From Paracoccaceae bacterium (lineage in GTDB: Bacteria > Pseudomonadota > Alphaproteobacteria > Rhodobacterales > Rhodobacteraceae), in the NCBI GenBank assembly GCA_009773375.1, contig WRPH01000009.1, forward strand, positions 1 to 43,776: DNA of 43,776 bases. The letters are read 5' to 3'. The notes beneath the pieces were generated by a model that ran no database searches, had not been told where the DNA came from, and saw nothing but the letters and a program-made list of their open reading frames with translations. The translations under genes were made by a program, and so were the position numbers. Shown here piece by piece: positions 32,779 to 40,497 of this stretch. The number at the start of each line of letters is the position of its first letter. Within the stretch, counting starts at the first letter, position 1.

Positions 32779-34016
32779 CAGTTCGCCCCGGTGGTCTGAT
32801 CGGTGATCACCAGATCGGCCTCGGCCAGATCTTCGCCGGTAACAGCCGTGGCGCGGCCATCGCTGGCGATCAGGCTGACCGCGACTTCGACCGGCGCGCC
32901 ATCGCGCAACACCCAGAGCGATTTGCCGGTGGCGACGGATTTGGCAGCGCTGCGACCCGGCATGATCAGGCCCAGCAAGCCCGAGCGGCTGCTGGTGCTG
33001 GCGGTTGACGGCGGAGCATAGCGCAGGGCGGCATTGGGCACCACCAGCGCGGCCTGCACCTGATCAACGGTGATCACCGCGGTCGCGGTCATGCCGGGGC
33101 GCAGCAGCTGGTCGGGGTTTTCCACCGACAGCACCGCCTTGTAAGTCACCACCTGATCGGTGATTTCCGGCGCAAAGCGGACTTGCGTGATGGTGGCGGG
33201 AAACGCCATGCCGTCATAGGCATCGACAGTAAAGCTGGCGGCATCGCCCACCGCGACCTTGCCGATATCGGCCTCGTCAATATCGACCAGCAACTGCATA
33301 TGGGTGAGGTCTTCGGCCAGCGTGAACAGCACCGGCGCTTGCAGCGAGGAGGCGACAATCTGCCCGGCCTCGGCGGCGCGATCCAGCACAACCCCTTGAA
33401 TGGGCGAACGGATCACAGCCTTTTCCAGATCGGCGGACACCAGCGCCAGATTGGCTTCGGCCAGCGTCAGATCAGCGCGGGCGATGGCTATGGCGGCGCG
33501 GGCTCGTTCATCGGCCACCTCGAAGCTGACCAGATCCTTGCGGGTGCCAAGCCCCTTGGCAGACAGTTCCTGCTGGGTGATCAGGGTCGCGGCGGCCTCG
33601 CGCGCGGAAGCTTCGGCTTGCGTCACGCGCGCCGACGCAGAGGCCATCTGCGCGGTGGCATTGGCGGTTTGCGCGGCAAGTTTGGTGCTGTCGAGCGTGG
33701 CCAGCACTTGGCCCACGGTGACGGCATCGTTGAAATCGACATCCACCGTGGCAAGTTTGCCGGACAGTTCCGACGACACCTCGACTTGGGTTGTCGGCTG
33801 CACGGTGCCAGTGGCGGTGACGGTGACGGTCAGATCGCCCTTCGCCACGGCTTCGGTGCTGTAGCGGATGGTGCCGGTGCTGGTGGTCTGGCTTTGCCAC
33901 GCCCAGCCGCTCGCGCCTGCCAAGGCCAGTGCCAGCAGCGCCGCCCAGATCCAGCGCCCACGCCGGGGCTGCCCCTGCGCCAGAAGCTGCGCGATGTTGT
34001 CCGGCCCTGTTGGCAT
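32778..34016 (-). CDS. Efflux periplasmic adaptor subunit (MacA/HlyD family)
   Basis: The 412-residue protein has a short cytoplasmic N-terminus, one membrane anchor (WIWAALLALALAGASGWAW) and a lipoyl half-motif (GTVQPTTQVEVSSELSGKL). An alanine-rich helical hairpin of about 90 residues follows, then the second lipoyl half (VIRSPIQGVVLDRAAEAGQ) and a beta-barrel domain. It links the inner-membrane transporter to an outer-membrane channel. It is first in the three-gene unit. A serine-rich insert (STASTSSRS) near the C-terminus is probably a flexible loop. Confidence 0.88.
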   Translation of the reverse strand: MPTGPDNIAQLLAQGQPRRGRWIWAALLALALAGASGWAWQSQTTSTGTIRYSTEAVAKGDLTVTVTATGTVQPTTQVEVSSELSGKLATVDVDFNDAVTVGQVLATLDSTKLAAQTANATAQMASASARVTQAEASAREAAATLITQQELSAKGLGTRKDLVSFEVADERARAAIAIARADLTLAEANLALVSADLEKAVIRSPIQGVVLDRAAEAGQIVASSLQAPVLFTLAEDLTHMQLLVDIDEADIGKVAVGDAASFTVDAYDGMAFPATITQVRFAPEITDQVVTYKAVLSVENPDQLLRPGMTATAVITVDQVQAALVVPNAALRYAPPSTASTSSRSGLLGLIMPGRSAAKSVATGKSLWVLRDGAPVEVAVSLIASDGRATAVTGEDLAEADLVITDQTTGAN

Positions 34017-34432
34017 CGTTCATCCTCTGACTGTCGCCCAAAGCGGTTCTTGCATGAACGCGCCAGCGGCGGCTTTCCGTCGCAAAGACCTAGGCCGCAA
34101 TGGGGGCAGTTTCAATGCGACCGCGCCTGCCTGCGCCGCTGTAATGCCACAATGCGGCGCAGGTGGGTGCGAAACCTGTCTTTTCAGACAGGTCGATTTG
34201 GCAAAGGGGCGGCGCGCCGTGCCCTTGATCTGCCCGAAATTGGCCGCAATGGCGCAAGCGGCAGCCGGATGGAAACTCTGCATAGCATTGTAATAGATAT
34301 ATATTTTTCAGATTTTTCCTGTGAGGCAAAAATCCTAACAGAAGCTTAATTTCCGCAAAGCCGCCTTACCGGTGCCCGGTTCAAACGGCCTAGTGTTACA
34401 ACCACAAGGCGTAGCTTGAACAGGAGACGATC
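34017..34432. other. Divergent promoter region between the adaptor and an unknown gene
   Basis: This 416-bp gap contains no supported gene. It has an AT-rich patch (about 34282-34350), unusual for the window, and a perfect hairpin ACCTGTCT / AGACAGGT (34174-34193, TTTC loop). Promoters for both divergent units should be here, but I cannot place -35/-10 boxes with confidence. Confidence 0.5.
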
Positions 34433-35077
34433 ATGGCAGAGGTGCAAAACAGTCGCGTGGCAGAGTTGCTGTTCTCGCAGGCGCCGGTGTGTGACTTCAC
34501 CCGCACCATCGCGGAACTGGACAGCATTCTGAGCCGGATTTACCAGGGCCGCTGCAAGCTGAACTGGGATTGCGATGACGTCGCCAGCTTTGACATGCCG
34601 GGCACGCGGATCTTGCTGAGTTTTGGGGACAGCCCCTATCCGGGCTTTGCCTGCAGGCTGGTGGTCTCGGTTGGGCCTTCCGGGCTGGCTGTGCTGCAAG
34701 ATCAATCGCTGATCGTGCATGCCGCCCTGTGCAGCCGGATCGTCACGCGGATGCAGGCGCGCTGCGTCGCGGCCGAGTTGCGCTGGCATGACGTCAAGGG
34801 CGTGGTCACGGCGGATGAAGTGGACCGGCTGGCGCAGCAGGCGCGCCCGCCCAGACCGCGCACCAGCATCTTCAATCATCAACCCGTCGGACAGATGACC
34901 GAATTGCAGGTGCTGCGCAGGGCGATGCACCGCTACAGTCTGCACGGCGGCCTTCCTGCCGTGGCACATCGGTTGGCGCAGAACACCGCCGGGCTGGCCG
35001 CAGGTCTTGCCAGCCTGCCGCAGAGCGCCGCGCAATATGCCGCTGACCTGTATCGGTCAGCGCTGCACAACGCCTAG
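34433..35077 (+). CDS. Conserved-looking protein of unknown function
   Basis: The 214-residue soluble protein has no signal peptide or membrane segment. ATG 34433 is well placed after CAGGAGA. Six cysteines fall in the first 120 residues. The C-terminal part reads MTELQVLRRAMHRYSLHGGL and then an alanine-rich helix. Codon use matches its neighbours, so the gene is probably real. Its stop (TAG 35075-35077) overlaps the opposing uraH stop in a shared CTAG. I recognise no domain and propose no function. Confidence 0.7.
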   Translation: MAEVQNSRVAELLFSQAPVCDFTRTIAELDSILSRIYQGRCKLNWDCDDVASFDMPGTRILLSFGDSPYPGFACRLVVSVGPSGLAVLQDQSLIVHAALCSRIVTRMQARCVAAELRWHDVKGVVTADEVDRLAQQARPPRPRTSIFNHQPVGQMTELQVLRRAMHRYSLHGGLPAVAHRLAQNTAGLAAGLASLPQSAAQYAADLYRSALHNA

Positions 35078-35427
35078 CTGCCGCGATAGGTCGAATAGGC
35101 GAAGGGCGAAATCAGCAGCGGCACATGGTAATGCGCCTCGGCGTCGGCCACACCGAAGCGGATCGGGATTTCATCCAGAAACAGCACTTCGCCCGCCGCC
35201 TGCCCGCTGGCGCGCAGGTAATCACCGGCGCTGAACACCAGTTCATAGCTGCCGGCGGTCAAGGCGACGCCCTGCAACATCGGCGCATCGGTGCGGCCAT
35301 CGGCATTGGTCACGGTTTCCGCAATCTTGCGGTGGCTGTCGCCCGATACCCGGTAGAGCGCGATCTTCACCCCCGCCGCCGGTTTGCCGCGCGCCGTATC
35401 CAGCACATGCGTTGTCAAACGTCCCAT
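35074..35427 (-). CDS. uraH: 5-hydroxyisourate hydrolase (transthyretin-like protein)
   Basis: The 117-residue enzyme hydrolyses 5-hydroxyisourate, the product of urate oxidation, to OHCU. Signatures are the N-terminal LTTHVLDTARGKPAAG, the central arginine/histidine region and the C-terminal tetrapeptide YRGS after YHVPLLISPFAYST. ATG 35427 follows GGAGG and gives the usual short N-terminus; ATG 35439 is less likely. It is divergent from the puuE-uraD fusion, which acts next. No periplasmic signal is present. Confidence 0.93.
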   Translation of the reverse strand: MGRLTTHVLDTARGKPAAGVKIALYRVSGDSHRKIAETVTNADGRTDAPMLQGVALTAGSYELVFSAGDYLRASGQAAGEVLFLDEIPIRFGVADAEAHYHVPLLISPFAYSTYRGS

Positions 35428-35571
35428 CCGCGCCTCCATGATTGCAGCAAGCCTAGACAGATTTTCTGGCTGCCGCGACCCGCAGCAAGCCGAAAAGGTC
35501 TTTCGCTGATTTTTTGATAAACGCTTTCGGAATTTCAGCATAGTCTGGGTTCAAAGACCAAGGAGTATCCG

Positions 35572-36987
35572 ATGCCCCGCTACCCCCGCGATTTCCGAGG
35601 CCATGGCCCGCAGGCGCCCGATGCGGCTTGGCCGGGCGGCGCGAAGATCGCGGTGTCGCTGGTGCTGAACTATGAAGAGGGCGGCGAAAACAACATTTTG
35701 CATGGCGATGCCGGGTCCGAGGCGTTTCTGTCCGACATCGCGGGGGCTGTGCCGTGGCCGGGGATGCGGCACTGGAACATGGAATCGATCTACGATTACG
35801 GCGCGCGGGCCGGGTTCTGGCGGTTGCACCGGCTGTTCACGGGAATGGGCATTCCGGTGACGGTGTATGGGGTGTCCACGGCGCTGGCGCGCAACCCCGA
35901 ACAGGTGGCGGCGATGAAAGCTGCGGGCTGGGAGATCGCCAGCCACGGGCTGAAATGGGTCGATCACCGCGACATGGCTGTCGACGAAGAACGCCGCCAG
36001 ATCGCGGAATCAATCCGGCTGCATACCGAGGTGGTGGGCGAGGCTCCGCGTGGCTGGTATACCGGGCGCTGTTCGGTCAACACGGTGGATCTGACCGCCG
36101 AAACCGGGCAATTCGAATGGATTTCAGATACTTACGACGACGATCTGCCCTATTGGCGCGAGGTCGGCGACCGCGATCAGCTGATCATTCCCTACACGCT
36201 GGAAGCCAATGACATGCGCTTTGCCACCGCACCCGGCTATATCGAGGGCGAACAGTTCTTTACCTATCTGAAGGACAGTTTCGACACGCTCTATGCCGAA
36301 GGGCAGCAAGGCCGCGCCAAGATGTTTTCCATCGGCCTGCACTGTCGGCTGATCGGGCGACCGGGCAAGATTGCCGGGCTGAAGCGGTTCCTCGACTATA
36401 CACAATCGCACAAGGACGTGTGGTTCCCGCGCCGGATCGAGATTGCAGAGCATTGGGCAAAAACCCATCCACATCAGCGGTTTGAGCGGCCTTCTGAAAT
36501 GGCGCGCGAGCGTTTCGTGCAGCGCTTTGGCGGTATTTTCGAACATTCGGCCTGGATCGCCAACCGCGCCTTCGATCTGGAACTGGGGCCTGCCCATGAC
36601 AGCGCGGTCGGGCTGCACAATGCGCTGGCACGGATGTTCCGGTCAGCCAGCGCTGCGGAACGGCTGGGCGTATTGCAAGCCCACCCCGATCTGGCGGGCA
36701 AGCTGGCCGCGGCGAAGCGGCTGACGGCGGAAAGCAGCGCCGAGCAGGCCTCTGCCGCGCTGGACGCGCTGACCGATGAGCAACGCGCCAGCTTCCAGCG
36801 GCTGAACGCCGATTACGTTGCCAAGCATGGCTTCCCGTTTATCATCGCGGTGCGCGATCATGACAAAGCCAGCATCCTTGCCGCCTTCCAGACCCGGATC
36901 GGCCATGACACTGCCACCGAATTCACCACCGCCTGCCGTCAGGTGGAACGTATCGCAGAACTCCGGCTGAAGGATCTGTTGCCATGA
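35572..36987 (+). CDS. puuE: Fused allantoinase (PuuE type) and OHCU decarboxylase (UraD)
   Basis: The 471-residue protein combines two purine enzymes. Residues 1 to about 305 are a polysaccharide-deacetylase-like, cofactor-independent allantoinase (NYEEGGENN, WEIASHGLKW, GWYTGRCSVNT, SIGLHCRLIGRPGK). Residues about 320-471 are UraD (RFGGIFEHSAWIANRAF, LQAHPDLAGKLA, SSAEQASAALDALT, FPFIIAVR). UraD makes S-allantoin from OHCU and PuuE opens it to allantoate, so the order of domains is the reverse of the reactions. AAGGAG precedes ATG 35572. The stop overlaps allE (ATGA). Similar fusions are, to my knowledge, known in alphaproteobacteria. Confidence 0.9.
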   Translation: MPRYPRDFRGHGPQAPDAAWPGGAKIAVSLVLNYEEGGENNILHGDAGSEAFLSDIAGAVPWPGMRHWNMESIYDYGARAGFWRLHRLFTGMGIPVTVYGVSTALARNPEQVAAMKAAGWEIASHGLKWVDHRDMAVDEERRQIAESIRLHTEVVGEAPRGWYTGRCSVNTVDLTAETGQFEWISDTYDDDLPYWREVGDRDQLIIPYTLEANDMRFATAPGYIEGEQFFTYLKDSFDTLYAEGQQGRAKMFSIGLHCRLIGRPGKIAGLKRFLDYTQSHKDVWFPRRIEIAEHWAKTHPHQRFERPSEMARERFVQRFGGIFEHSAWIANRAFDLELGPAHDSAVGLHNALARMFRSASAAERLGVLQAHPDLAGKLAAAKRLTAESSAEQASAALDALTDEQRASFQRLNADYVAKHGFPFIIAVRDHDKASILAAFQTRIGHDTATEFTTACRQVERIAELRLKDLLP

Positions 36988-37826
36988 ACCCGTATTACAC
37001 CCCCCCCGGCGGCCTGCCCGCCCAGACCTCGCTGATGACCCAGCGCGCGGTATTCACCACCGCCTATGCTTTCATCCCGAAGGGCTGTTTTTCCGATATT
37101 GTGGTCAGCTATCTGCCGGGCTGGCGCGACACCAAGCTGTGGCTGATCGCGCGGCCGATGTCGGGGTTTTCGGAAACTTTCAGCCAGTATGTGATGCAGG
37201 TCGCCCCCGGTGGCGGCTCGGACGCGCCCGATGCCGAAGCCGGGGCGGAACATGTATTGTTCGTGACCGGCGGCCTGATCACCCTGACCATTGATGGTGT
37301 GGGTTATGAGCTGGACGCGGGCGGCTATGCCTTTATCCCGCCGGGTGCCAGATGGACGCTGCTGGCCGAAGGCGCGGAACCGGCGCGGTTTCACTGGCTG
37401 CGCAAACTTTATGAACCCGCCCCCGGCATCGATACGCCCCCCGCCTTTGTCACCAACGAAAAAGACATCGCGCTGACGACGATGCCCGACACCAACGGCG
37501 TCTGGGGCACCAGCCGTTTTGTCGATCCGAGTGATGTGCGCTATGACATGCACGTCAATATCGTCACCTTTCAGCCGGGCGGGGTGATTCCGTTTGAAGA
37601 AACCCATGTGATGGAACACGGGCTTTATGTGCTGGAGGGCAAGGCGGTCTACAAACTCAATCAGGATTGGGTCGAGGTTGAAGCCGGTGATTTCATGTGG
37701 CTGCGCGCCTATTGCCCGCAGGCCTGCTATGCCGCAGGACCCGGCCCGTTTCGCTATCTGCTGTATAAAGACGTCAACCGCCACGCCAACTTGCGCGGCC
37801 CCGGCGGCTATCGTCCATCCCGCTAA
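36984..37826 (+). CDS. allE: (S)-ureidoglycine aminohydrolase, bicupin
   Basis: The 280-residue protein has two cupin domains. The first includes EHVLFVTGGLITLTIDGVGY. The second has the metal-site pattern PFEETHVMEHGLYVLEGKAVY. This is the UGHY/AllE (YlbA) family, a Mn2+ enzyme that releases ammonia from S-ureidoglycine to give S-ureidoglycolate. It is translationally coupled to the puuE-uraD fusion. Allantoate amidohydrolase (AllC), which makes its substrate, is not in the window. Confidence 0.9.
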   Translation: MNPYYTPPGGLPAQTSLMTQRAVFTTAYAFIPKGCFSDIVVSYLPGWRDTKLWLIARPMSGFSETFSQYVMQVAPGGGSDAPDAEAGAEHVLFVTGGLITLTIDGVGYELDAGGYAFIPPGARWTLLAEGAEPARFHWLRKLYEPAPGIDTPPAFVTNEKDIALTTMPDTNGVWGTSRFVDPSDVRYDMHVNIVTFQPGGVIPFEETHVMEHGLYVLEGKAVYKLNQDWVEVEAGDFMWLRAYCPQACYAAGPGPFRYLLYKDVNRHANLRGPGGYRPSR

Positions 37827-37872
37827 CGGTCATCCTCTCTGCGCAAATACCCCACGGGGTGAGATGCGCCCG

Positions 37873-37960
37873 GACAATCTTCCAGTGGAAGATTGTCAGC
37901 ATCGAACGCACGATCCGCAAGGATCGGGCCGGGTTACTTTGGGGTGTGAAACCCCCGGCC
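37873..37960. repeat. Structured intergenic element between allE and allA (three hairpins)
   Basis: Three inverted repeats follow one another. GACAATCTTCCA-G-TGGAAGATTGTC (perfect 12-bp arms) spans 37873-37897. CGATCC-GCAA-GGATCG spans 37911-37926. GGCCGGG ... CCCGGCC spans 37927-37960. Just upstream (37843-37860), GCAAATACCCCACGGGG vaguely recalls the dispersed repeat core. Together they fill the 156-bp gap and end 22 bp before allA. Confidence 0.6.
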
Positions 37961-37982
37961 ACCGCTTGCCACAAGGACTGCC

Positions 37983-38468
37983 ATGCAAACGATCCAGACC
38001 GAACCACTGACCGCCGCCGCCTTTGCGCCGTTTGGCGATGTGCTGGAGGCAAACGGCGAATTCCGCCTGATCAATGACGGCATGTGCCAGCGCCACCATG
38101 ACCGCGCCCAGCTTGATTTCGCCGCCGAAGTCGGGCCGGGCAACCGCCCCGGCATTTCGATCTTCAACGCCGTGCCGCGTGCCCTGCCCTATCGGTTTGA
38201 TCTGATCGAGCGGCATCCCGAAGGCAGTCAGGCGTTCTTGCCGATGACCGAGCATCCGTTTCTGGTCATTGTCGCCGAAGATTGTGCCGCGAAACCGCGC
38301 GCTTTCCTGACGAACGGCGCGCAAGGCATCAATCTGCATCGCGGCACCTGGCATGGCGTGCTGACGCCGTTGCAAGCGCCGGGGCTGTTTGCTGTCGTGG
38401 ACCGGATCGGTGCGTCACCCAACCTGGAAGAATACCGCTATACGCAACCGTGGACGGTTCTGGCCTAG
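37983..38468 (+). CDS. allA: Ureidoglycolate lyase
   Basis: The 161-residue enzyme splits S-ureidoglycolate into glyoxylate and urea. Family blocks are LTAAAFAPFGDVLE near the N-terminus, GISIFNAVPRALPYRFDLIERHPEGSQ (two adjoining blocks), FLPMTEHPFLVIVA, INLHRGTWHGVL and FAVVDRIG. It is the last gene of the ureide pathway here, and it is separated from allE by the hairpin element, so its expression may differ. AAGGA lies before ATG 37983. Confidence 0.92.
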   Translation: MQTIQTEPLTAAAFAPFGDVLEANGEFRLINDGMCQRHHDRAQLDFAAEVGPGNRPGISIFNAVPRALPYRFDLIERHPEGSQAFLPMTEHPFLVIVAEDCAAKPRAFLTNGAQGINLHRGTWHGVLTPLQAPGLFAVVDRIGASPNLEEYRYTQPWTVLA

Positions 38469-38539
38469 CCTGCGCAACGGTTAACGCGCTGTCACAATCG
38501 CCGCCGCAAGGTTAATTTGCTGTCACAAACCGGTCGCCC

Positions 38540-38619
38540 AGCCTGTTACAATTTCCAGCCTGTTACAATTTCCAGTCTGTTACAATTTCCAGTCTGTTAC
38601 AATTTCCGGCCTATTACAC
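38540..38619. repeat. 17-bp tandem repeat, 4.7 copies
   Basis: The unit AGCCTGTTACAATTTCC is repeated at 38540, 38557, 38574 and 38591, with AGTCTG in copies 3 and 4. A partial, divergent copy at 38608-38619 contains the stop codon of the leftward GNAT gene. Related CTGTCACAA words occur at 38488 and 38519. It is a head-to-tail array with no spacers, so it is not CRISPR. Confidence 0.9.
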
Positions 38620-39051
38620 TTTGATGTCGTAGGTCAGCCATTTGGTCTTTTCCGCCACCCGGTCATACAACCCGCGGGCGCGGTAATTGTCATCCGCCGT
38701 GATCCAGCGGATCACCGTCCAGCCCCGGCTGCGGCCTTCGGTGGCCAAAGCCTGCACCAAAGCCTCGGCAGCGCCGGTGCCGCGCGCGTCGGCATCGACG
38801 AACAGATCATCCAGAAAACCGCCAATGCTGGCCGACAAAGGCCGCACAAAGGGGCGAAAATGCGCAAGGCCCACCACCGCACCGTCCACTTCCGCCACCA
38901 GCGCCTCAGACCCATGCGCCGGATCATGTAGCCAGCCCCAGACGGTTTCGCGCATCTCGGGGGTCTGGTTTACCTTGTAGAATGCGGCGTAACCGGCGTA
39001 AAGCCGTTCCCACGCCGCCCGATCCGCTGCCTGCAACGCCCTGATCCGCAT
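38614..39051 (-). CDS. GNAT family N-acetyltransferase
   Basis: The 145-residue protein has the GNAT pattern: MRIRALQAADRAAWERLYAG, the strand-4/5 region VGLAHFRPF, and the acetyl-CoA loop VDADARGTGAAEALV. It ends with ARGLYDRVAEKTKW. It transfers an acetyl group from acetyl-CoA to an unknown amine. ATG 39051 with AGGAG is used; the upstream frame is not family-like. The TAA stop lies inside the last, partial unit of the tandem repeat, so expansion of the array could alter the 3' end. Confidence 0.85.
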   Translation of the reverse strand: MRIRALQAADRAAWERLYAGYAAFYKVNQTPEMRETVWGWLHDPAHGSEALVAEVDGAVVGLAHFRPFVRPLSASIGGFLDDLFVDADARGTGAAEALVQALATEGRSRGWTVIRWITADDNYRARGLYDRVAEKTKWLTYDIKV

Positions 39052-39140
39052 GAAACTCTCCTGTTTTTGCCAGCTAACCCCGATCTTGGCAAAACCGCAA
39101 GCCACTTGCATTTTACCACACAAAACCAGACAGTTGCCGC

Positions 39141-39452
39141 ATGTATCGCTTGCGCTTCTTCGATGATTACGGCTCGGGCTGGCTTTGGCCGGGCGATGAT
39201 GCGACGCGCGACGCCTTCGATCTGGGGCCGATTGACGCGCTGTTGCCGATTTCGTCCGAAACCCGCGCCCTGGCGGACCGGCTTTCGGCACAGCACGCGG
39301 CCTCACTGAACCAAGATTACCCCCCCGACGGCTGCCAATGGCCGCAAGCGGAGCGTGACGCCTTCAACGCGCAGGTGGAAAGCCTGTATCAGCGGCTTTG
39401 GTCCGAACTCGGCACCGATTTCCTGCTGATTGATGAGCGGATGATCCTGTGA
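39141..39452 (+). CDS. Small protein of unknown function coupled to an EEP-family gene
   Basis: The 103-residue acidic, tryptophan-containing protein reads MYRLRFFDDYGSGWLWPGDD at its start and ends LLIDERMIL. There is no signal or membrane segment. The ribosome binding site is poor. Its stop overlaps the GTG start of the next gene (GTGA), which argues that it is translated. I do not recognise a family. Confidence 0.6.
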   Translation: MYRLRFFDDYGSGWLWPGDDATRDAFDLGPIDALLPISSETRALADRLSAQHAASLNQDYPPDGCQWPQAERDAFNAQVESLYQRLWSELGTDFLLIDERMIL

Positions 39453-40318
39453 AGCTGCTGTCCTACAACATCCAATACGGCTTTGGCGCGGATGGGGTCT
39501 ATGATCTGGCCCGCGCCGCCCGCGTCATCGACGGCACCGACATCATCGCGCTGCAAGAGGTTGAACGCAACTGGGCGCGCAGCAACCATGATGACCAGCC
39601 CGCCCTTCTGGAACGGCTGCTGCCGCAGTATTACACCGCCTACGGCCCGGCTTTCGACATGGATGCCTCGCACCATGATGGCAGCCGCGTGATCAACCGC
39701 CGCCGGCAGTTCGGCACGATGATCCTGTCGCGCTGGCCGATTGTCTGGACCCGGCTGCACCTGCTGCCGATGCGGCGGATGATCACCCCGCTGAACACGC
39801 AAAACCCGGCACTGGAGGCGATGATCGTCACCCCGCTCGGCCCGATCCGGGTGCTGTCGATCCATCTGGCGCATGTCGGTGTGCAGGAACGGCTGGAACA
39901 GATTGATCATCTGCTGGCGCTGCACGCCCGCACCGCTCTGACCGGCCCGCCGTGGAGCGGCGCCGATGACGAGCCCGCCCGCAACTGGACCGAAAGCCAG
40001 TCCGAACCGCCCTGCCCCGAATCCGCAATCTGGCTGGGTGATTTCAACAGCGAACCGGGCAGCGCCGAACATGCCCGCATCACCGGGCAAACCCCCTACC
40101 ACCCCGGCGCGCGCTATGCCCAAGGCTTCACCGATGCGGTGGCGCATCTGGGTATCCGTCTGCACACGCATGAAAAAATCATCGCCGGGGCCAAAAGATT
40201 GCGGCAATTGGACCACGGCTTTGTCAGCAACGATCTGCTGCCGCACCTGCGCCACGCCGCCACCGACCCGACGCAAATCGCCTCGGACCACCTGCCGCTT
40301 TGGCTGGAACTGGCATAG
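39449..40318 (+). CDS. Endonuclease/exonuclease/phosphatase family protein
   Basis: The 289-residue protein shows the EEP metal and catalytic residues: an early Asn (SYNIQYG), the catalytic Glu in IIALQEVERNW, a His in LSIHLAHVG, Asp and Asn in WLGDFNSEPG and the terminal Asp-His in ASDHLPLWLEL. Members cut DNA or RNA, or remove phosphates from lipids and small molecules. The start is GTG 39449, overlapping the upstream stop. No signal peptide is seen, so it should be cytoplasmic. Substrate unknown. Confidence 0.85.
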   Translation: MKLLSYNIQYGFGADGVYDLARAARVIDGTDIIALQEVERNWARSNHDDQPALLERLLPQYYTAYGPAFDMDASHHDGSRVINRRRQFGTMILSRWPIVWTRLHLLPMRRMITPLNTQNPALEAMIVTPLGPIRVLSIHLAHVGVQERLEQIDHLLALHARTALTGPPWSGADDEPARNWTESQSEPPCPESAIWLGDFNSEPGSAEHARITGQTPYHPGARYAQGFTDAVAHLGIRLHTHEKIIAGAKRLRQLDHGFVSNDLLPHLRHAATDPTQIASDHLPLWLELA

Positions 40319-40349
40319 AAAAAGGCGGCCCAGCGCCGCTGGAACCGCC
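40319..40349 (-). terminator. Terminator between the convergent EEP and phaB genes
   Basis: Stem GGCGG(C)CCAGCG / CGCTGG(AA)CCGCC spans 40324-40349. Read leftward it is followed by a T5 run (A5 at 40319-40323), so it best serves the phaB transcript. Confidence 0.65.
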
Positions 40350-40356
40350 TGCACAT

Positions 40357-40388
40357 TTCATCTTGGTCCAAATATCCTCGCCGAAGGC
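40357..40388 (+). repeat. Dispersed Rhodobacterales-type repeat, divergent copy 3
   Basis: TTCATCTTGGTCCAAATATC followed by CTCGCCGAAGG keeps the layout of the copies at 202 and 10553, with several substitutions. It is again intergenic. Confidence 0.5.
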
Positions 40389-40430
40389 ACCTGCCGCTGC
40401 CGGAACTCCCACGGCGTCAGACCTTGTGCG

Positions 40431-40489
40431 AGGTAGGGTGCGTGACACCCGAAATTCGCCTTGCGAGTTTCGGGTGTCACGCACCGCTG
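40431..40489. repeat. GGTGCGTG hairpin repeat, copy 2 (18-bp arms)
   Basis: GGTGCGTGACACCCGAAA (40437-40454) pairs perfectly with its reverse complement at 40468-40485. The loop itself can pair (TCGC / GCGA). The flank GCGAGGTAGGGTGCGTG is shared with copy 1 at 12723. It lies 12 bp beyond the phaB stop. Confidence 0.7.
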
Positions 40490-40497
40490 GCCCGATG

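Noticed and set aside
30867..34016. Assigning the efflux system to macrolides (macA/macB)
   Set aside because: The family is clear, but the split ATPase/permease and absence of a linked TolC give no evidence for macrolide specificity.
38540..38619. Possible CRISPR array
   Set aside because: The 17-bp units follow each other directly with no spacers, and there are no cas genes.
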